Source of the DNA: DATHSN01 sp035464115
GTDB taxonomy: Bacteria > Actinomycetota > Acidimicrobiia > Acidimicrobiales > SKKL01
Direction of reading: 5' to 3'
NCBI GenBank assembly: GCA_035464115.1
Contig: DATHSN010000427.1
Coordinates: 1-9,882, forward strand
Length of the DNA stretch: 9,882 bases
Positions within the stretch are counted from its first letter, which is position 1; every line of letters starts with the position of its first letter. The position numbers were made by a program, and so were the translations under genes. Positions 6,443 through 9,882 of the stretch are shown here, piece after piece. A model generated the notes under the pieces. The model saw only the letters and a program-made list of their open reading frames with translations, searched no databases and was not told the DNA's origin.

Positions 6443-7408
6443 ATGACGACCGCCGCCGCCCCACCGCCGTCCTCCCCGCTCGGGCCGGGCCCTGCCCCCA
6501 CCGCCGTCGAGTCGGTCGACGAGGTCGCCGACGCGCTGCGGGCCCACGACTACCTGGCCGACACCGGCCTGGCCACCGTCGTCTACCTGGCGCTGCGGCT
6601 CCGTCGCCCGTTGCTGCTCGAGGGCGAGGCTGGGGTCGGCAAGACCGAGGTGGCCAAGACCCTCGCCCGCTGGACGGGCGGCGAGCTCATCCGCCTGCAG
6701 TGCTACGAGGGCGTCGACCTGTCCCAGGCCGTCTACGAGTGGGACTACTCCCGCCAGCTGCTGCACCTGCGCACCGCCGAGGCCACCGGCGCCGCCGAGG
6801 CCGCCGGCACCGAGCGGCTCGAGGACGAGCTCTACGACGAGCGGTTCCTCGTGCGCCGGCCCCTCCTGCGGGCCATCGACCACGGCGACGGCCCGCCGCC
6901 CGTGCTGCTCATCGACGAGCTCGATCGCGCCGACGACGAGTTCGAGGCGTTCCTGCTCGAGATCCTGTCCGACTACACCGTCACCGTCCCCGAGCTGGGC
7001 ACGTTCCACGCCGCCACGCCGCCGCTCGTGGTCATCACGTCGAACCGCACCCGCGACCTGCACGACGCCCTGAAGCGCCGCTGCCTCTACCACTGGGTCG
7101 AGCACCCCGACTTCGAGCGCGAGGTCGCCATCGTCGGCCTGCGCGCCCCCGAGGTCACCGAGCGCCTGGCCCGCCAGGTGGCCGCCGCCACCGCCGAGCT
7201 GCGGGGCCTCGGGCTCTACAAGCCGCCGGGCGTGGCCGAGACCATCGACTGGGCCCAGGCCCTCGCCCTGCTCGGGCGCACCGACCTCACTCCCGACACC
7301 GTCGACGCCACCCTCGGCACCGTGCTCAAGTACCGCGAGGACGCCGAGCGGGTGCGGGCCCATGGGCTCGAGGCCCTCGTCGACGACGCCATCCGCCGTG
7401 GCGACTGA
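6443..7408 (+). CDS. MoxR family AAA+ ATPase (CoxD-like)
   Basis: This 321-residue AAA+ ATPase belongs to the MoxR group. Members work with VWA-domain proteins to remodel metalloenzymes; CoxD is needed for building the CuSMoO2 site of CO dehydrogenase in Oligotropha. Walker A is GEAGVGKT (61-68), Walker B LLIDELD (155-161), sensor 1 ITSN (198-201), and the arginine finger is probably R212 or R213 in LKRRCLYHW. The insert around 111-128 is rich in Ala and Glu. The first 20 residues are Ala/Pro-rich and look disordered. ATG 6443 follows GGGAG at 6434-6438. The frame is open farther upstream, but that part overlaps the GGDEF-EAL gene. The next gene, a VWA protein, overlaps its end, which is the classic MoxR/VWA pairing. 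CoxD is the best family match, given a CoxM-like gene at 1-609 and XdhC genes downstream. Confidence 0.9.
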   Translation: MTTAAAPPPSSPLGPGPAPTAVESVDEVADALRAHDYLADTGLATVVYLALRLRRPLLLEGEAGVGKTEVAKTLARWTGGELIRLQCYEGVDLSQAVYEWDYSRQLLHLRTAEATGAAEAAGTERLEDELYDERFLVRRPLLRAIDHGDGPPPVLLIDELDRADDEFEAFLLEILSDYTVTVPELGTFHAATPPLVVITSNRTRDLHDALKRRCLYHWVEHPDFEREVAIVGLRAPEVTERLARQVAAATAELRGLGLYKPPGVAETIDWAQALALLGRTDLTPDTVDATLGTVLKYREDAERVRAHGLEALVDDAIRRGD

Positions 7409-8636
7409 CGACCGCGCCCACGACGGACCCGACGGGTCGACCGCCGTGGCCGCCGACCCCGGCGCCGACGCGGCGGCCGACCGGCGCGACGACGCCAGCC
7501 TCGACGGGGCCGTCGACGCCGGGGCGATCGACGCGGGGGCGCAGCTGGCCGTCGGGTTCGTGCGGGCGCTGCGACGCGCCGGCGTGGCGGTGCCGGTCGG
7601 TGCCACGCTGGCCTGGACCGCGGCGCTCGGCGAGGTCGGCCTCGCGCGGCGCGACCACGTCTACTGGGCGGGTCGGGCCACCCTGCTCGGTCGGCCCGAG
7701 GACCTCGACGTCTACGACCGGGTGTTCGCCGCCTACTGGCAGCGGGGCGCGCCGCTCGAGGCCCGGGCCGCCGCCCCGCCCGAGCAGGTCACCATCGCCC
7801 TCGACGACGGCGGCGACGAGCCCCCGCCCGGCGGCGAGATGGAGCGGGCCGACCAGCCCACCATCAGCGTCCGCTACAGCGCCCAGGAGATCCTGCGCGA
7901 CCGCGACTTCGCCGAGTGCTCCGACGCCGAGCTGGCCGAGGCCTACCGGCTGATGGCGGGGCTGAAGGTCCACGCGTCCCCCCGCCCGTCGCGCCGCCAC
8001 CGCCGGTCGGCCCGGTCCAACGGTCGCCCCGACCTGCGCCGCACCGTGCGGGCCGCCCTGCGCGCCGGCGGCGAGCCCGTCCGCCGCCACCACACCACCC
8101 CCGCCACCCGGCCCCGGCGACTGGTGCTGCTCGTCGACGTCAGCGGCTCGATGGAGCCCTACTCACGGGCCCTCGTGCGCTTCGTCCACGCCGCGGTGGT
8201 CGGGCGAGGCCGCGTCGAGGTGTTCGCGCTCGGCACCCGCCTCACCCGCCTCACCCGCGAGCTGTCCACCCGCGACCCCGACGCCGCCCTCGCGCGCGCC
8301 GCGCTGGCCGTCACCGACTGGTCGGGTGGCACCCGCCTGGGCGACGGGCTGCGCCGCTTCAACGACGAGTGGGGTGTGCGGGGCACCGCCCGCCAGGCCA
8401 TCGTCGTCATCCTCTCCGACGGCTGGGATCGCGGCGATCCCGACGTGCTCGGCGAGCAGATGGCCCGCCTCCACCGGGTCGCCCACCGCGTCGTGTGGGT
8501 CAACCCGCTCAAGGCCAGCCCCGGCTACCAACCTCTGGCGCGGGGCATGGCCGCCGCGCTGCCCCACGTCGACCGCTTCGTCGAGGGCCACTCGCTGGCG
8601 TCGCTCGAGCAGCTCGCCGAGGAGCTGGCCGCATGA
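7398..8636 (+). CDS. VWA domain-containing CoxE-like protein
   Basis: This 412-residue protein is the VWA partner of the MoxR ATPase. CoxE-type proteins bind a divalent metal through a MIDAS site and are thought to present the target enzyme to the ATPase. The C-terminal VWA domain (about 240-412) has the full MIDAS: D247, S249 and S251 in LLVDVSGSM, T312 in GGTRLGDGL, and D341 in ILSDGWDRGD. The CoxE-like ending VVWVNPLKASPGYQPLARGM (365-384) is clear. The middle (about 195-240) is strongly basic, while the first 45 residues are Asp/Ala-rich and probably disordered. GTG 7398 overlaps the moxR stop by 11 bases and gives the least overlap. ATG 7362 (12 residues longer) and GTG 7446 are alternatives, none with a strong ribosome binding site, so the start is uncertain. 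Confidence 0.88.
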   Translation: MATDDRAHDGPDGSTAVAADPGADAAADRRDDASLDGAVDAGAIDAGAQLAVGFVRALRRAGVAVPVGATLAWTAALGEVGLARRDHVYWAGRATLLGRPEDLDVYDRVFAAYWQRGAPLEARAAAPPEQVTIALDDGGDEPPPGGEMERADQPTISVRYSAQEILRDRDFAECSDAELAEAYRLMAGLKVHASPRPSRRHRRSARSNGRPDLRRTVRAALRAGGEPVRRHHTTPATRPRRLVLLVDVSGSMEPYSRALVRFVHAAVVGRGRVEVFALGTRLTRLTRELSTRDPDAALARAALAVTDWSGGTRLGDGLRRFNDEWGVRGTARQAIVVILSDGWDRGDPDVLGEQMARLHRVAHRVVWVNPLKASPGYQPLARGMAAALPHVDRFVEGHSLASLEQLAEELAA

Positions 8637-8662
8637 CCACCGAAGGGAGCGAGCAGCCATGA
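8633..8662 (+). other. Nine-codon mini-ORF bridging the CoxE-like and XdhC genes
   Basis: ATGA at 8633 overlaps the stop of the VWA gene. The frame MTTEGSEQP then ends in TGA at 8660-8662, which overlaps ATG 8659 of the next gene. GAGGAG (8619-8624) lies eight bases upstream. It may simply be chance in a short gap, but its two ATGA junctions could pass ribosomes from one gene to the next. Confidence 0.2.
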
Positions 8663-8973
8663 AGGAGATCCTCGACGACATCGAGCGGTGGCGAGCGGCC
8701 GGCAAGCGGGTGGCCGTCGCCCGCGTGATCGACACCGACGGGTCGGGACCTCGCCTGCCCGGCGCGGCCATGGCCGTGAACGAGGACGGCGAGGTGGCCG
8801 GGTCGGTGTCGGGGGGCTGCGTCGAGGGCGCGGTGGTCGCCGAGGCCCTCGCGGTGCTCGACGGCGCCGAGCGGCGCATCCACACCTTCGGCTACTCCGA
8901 CGACGAGGCGTTCGCGGTGGGGCTCACCTGCGGCGGCACCATCCACCTCTTCGTCGAACCGCTGGACTGGTAG
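8659..8973 (+). CDS. Stand-alone XdhC/CoxI N-terminal domain protein
   Basis: This 104-residue protein is an XdhC/CoxI-family N-terminal domain without the Rossmann part. XdhC proteins bind the molybdenum cofactor, help its sulfuration and insert it into xanthine-dehydrogenase-family enzymes. Family landmarks are RVAVARVIDTDGSGPRLPGA (17-36), GSVSGGCVEGAVV (48-60) with the conserved cysteine C54, and GLTCGGTIHLFVEPL (88-102) with a second cysteine, C91. ATG 8659 has AAGGGAG at 8643-8649 and a nine-base spacer. The complementary Rossmann domain follows two bases later in a separate gene, so the usual XdhC protein is split into two chains. It is intact, not a broken gene: the stop is clean and the next gene has its own N-terminal region. 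Confidence 0.88.
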   Translation: MKEILDDIERWRAAGKRVAVARVIDTDGSGPRLPGAAMAVNEDGEVAGSVSGGCVEGAVVAEALAVLDGAERRIHTFGYSDDEAFAVGLTCGGTIHLFVEPLDW

Positions 8974-8975
8974 CG

Positions 8976-9758
8976 GTGACCGTCTTCGACCAGCTCCGCG
9001 ACGCGCTGCGGGCCGAGGCCCCCGTCGCCCTCGCCACCGTGGTCGACGGACCGGGCACCGGCGCCAAGCTCCTGGTGGGACCCGACCGCGACCCGGCGGG
9101 CACCCTCGGCGATCCCGACCTCGATCGCGTCGTCACCCGTGACGCCCTCGGCGAGCTCGCCGCCGGACGCACCGGGGTCCGTCACTACGGCGCCCACGGC
9201 GAGGCCCGCGAGGAGGTCGTGGCCGTCTTCGTCGAGTCGTTCGCGCCGCCCCCGCGCATGCTCATCTTCGGCGCGGTCGACTTCACCGCCGCCCTCGCCC
9301 GGGTGGCCAAGGTGCTCGGCTACCGGGTGACGGTGTGCGACGCCCGCCCCGTGTTCGCCACCCCGCAGCGCTTCCCCATGGCCGACGAGGTGGTGGTCGA
9401 CTGGCCGCACCGCCACCTCGACCAGGTCGGCGCGTCGCTCGGCGAGCGCGACGCGGTGTGCGTGCTCACCCACGACCCCAAGTTCGACGTCCCCGCCATC
9501 GTGTCGGCGCTGCGCACCGGCGTCGGCTACCTCGGCGCCATGGGGTCGCGGCGCACCACCGACGAGCGCAACGAGCGGCTCCGCGCCGAGGGCGTCACCG
9601 ACGACGAGCTGGCCCGCATCATGGCGCCGATCGGCCTCGACCTCGGCGCCCGCACCCCCGAGGAGACCGCCGTGTCGATCCTCGCCGAGGTCATCGCCAG
9701 CCGCACCGGCCGCGCCGCCCCGTCGCTCCGCGACGCCGAGGGCCCCATCCACCGCTGA
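8976..9758 (+). CDS. XdhC family protein with C-terminal Rossmann domain
   Basis: This 260-residue protein is the second XdhC-type chain. The C-terminal domain (about 93-241) is the XdhC Rossmann fold: RMLIFGAVDFTAALARVAKV from 94, VTVCDARPVFATPQRFPMAD (118-137), THDPKFD (165-171), GYLGAMGSRRT (184-194) and PIGLDLGARTPEETAVSILAE (218-238). The nucleotide-loop reads GAVDFTA rather than the usual GAGHVA-like sequence. The N-terminal part (1-90) resembles a degenerate XdhC N-terminal domain (ATVVDGPGTGAKLLV, then RHYG) that lacks the GGC cysteine found in the preceding protein. GTG 8976 comes two bases after the previous stop and has no ribosome binding site, so translation is probably coupled. 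Together the two chains should insert or sulfurate the cofactor of a molybdenum hydroxylase such as the one partly encoded at 1-609. Confidence 0.88.
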   Translation: MTVFDQLRDALRAEAPVALATVVDGPGTGAKLLVGPDRDPAGTLGDPDLDRVVTRDALGELAAGRTGVRHYGAHGEAREEVVAVFVESFAPPPRMLIFGAVDFTAALARVAKVLGYRVTVCDARPVFATPQRFPMADEVVVDWPHRHLDQVGASLGERDAVCVLTHDPKFDVPAIVSALRTGVGYLGAMGSRRTTDERNERLRAEGVTDDELARIMAPIGLDLGARTPEETAVSILAEVIASRTGRAAPSLRDAEGPIHR

Positions 9759-9765
9759 TCCGGGA

Positions 9766-9792
9766 CGGCCGACGGTCTCGTTGGATCGGCCG
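9766..9792. terminator. Possible shared hairpin between convergent genes
   Basis: CGGCCGA (9766-9772) and TCGGCCG (9786-9792) are exact complements around a 13-base loop in the 35-base gap between the two convergent stop codons. The position suits a bidirectional terminator. The stem is short and has no T-run, so the call is weak. Confidence 0.3.
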
Positions 9793-9793
9793 C

Positions 9794-9882
9794 TCAGGCG
9801 CCGAGGGGTTCGCTCGTGCCGAAGCGGTCGTGGGCGGTGGCGGTGCAGATCGCGCAGGCGCGGACGTGGTCGATGGCGCGCT
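9794..9882 (-). CDS. C-terminal end of an unidentified minus-strand protein
   Basis: Reading the minus strand from the window edge gives 28 residues ending RFGTSEPLGA, with TGA at the complement of 9794-9796. Almost every codon ends in G or C, mostly C, exactly as in the surrounding genes, which is why I accept it as coding. The visible part contains RACAICTATAH, a CxxC followed by a histidine, which could be a metal or redox site near the C-terminus. That is too little to assign a family. It is convergent with the XdhC gene, so it belongs to a different transcription unit. Confidence 0.55.
   Translation of the reverse strand, partial: RAIDHVRACAICTATAHDRFGTSEPLGA

Noticed and set aside
4671..6464. 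597-residue minus-strand frame opposite the GGDEF-EAL gene
   Set aside because: It is an antisense shadow. The plus frame contains every GGDEF and EAL catalytic residue.
8659..9758. A single xdhC gene broken by a frameshift
   Set aside because: Both reading frames have their own start, complete domain ends and coding bias, and the second chain has its own N-terminal region, so two real genes fit better.

Overview
The window is very GC-rich, with coding frames that almost always carry G or C at the third codon position. Genes are tightly packed and mostly on the plus strand, with GTG starts and stop/start overlaps. Together with possible TANNNT-type -10 boxes and a split XdhC/CoxE/MoxR gene set, this points to a high-GC actinobacterium, perhaps of the Acidimicrobiia. 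That placement is inference from style only. No rRNA, tRNA, CRISPR array, transposase or phage gene is visible.

Layout. (1) 1-609 is the 3' part of a CoxM-type FAD-binding subunit of a molybdenum hydroxylase (CO-dehydrogenase family). (2) 716-2777 is a two-gene ABC system: an FtsX/MacB-like permease, then an ATPase whose C-terminus is a cyclic-nucleotide-binding-like domain. (3) 2791-3538 is a pirin-family gene behind a perfect 8-bp inverted repeat that looks like an operator, and the operator and a ribosome binding site together move the likely start to GTG 2828. (4) 3549-3601 is a perfect 53-bp palindrome between the pirin gene and the next gene. (5) 3713-4555 is a TauD/TfdA-type Fe(II)/2-oxoglutarate dioxygenase, followed at once by a strong hairpin. 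(6) 4641-6371 is a hybrid GGDEF-EAL cyclic-di-GMP protein with both motifs intact. (7) 6443-9758 is a compact run of four genes: a MoxR ATPase (CoxD-like), a VWA protein (CoxE-like), a stand-alone XdhC N-terminal domain protein, and an XdhC-type Rossmann protein. (8) 9794-9882 is the C-terminal end of a convergent minus-strand gene that I cannot name.

How it fits together. The first gene and the last four plus-strand genes belong to one theme, structure and maturation of a molybdenum hydroxylase. MoxR plus VWA pairs act as a chaperone-like remodelling unit, and XdhC/CoxF/CoxI proteins handle the sulfurated molybdenum cofactor. The large (CoxL) and small (CoxS) subunits are not in the window, and about 5.8 kb of apparently unrelated genes lie between the two parts. 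The ABC, pirin, dioxygenase and GGDEF-EAL units look like independent transcription units, with hairpins after three of them.

The most unusual items are the 53-bp palindrome, the operator-like repeat in front of the pirin gene, and the ABC ATPase/cNMP-domain fusion. Nothing here is clearly a wholly new system.
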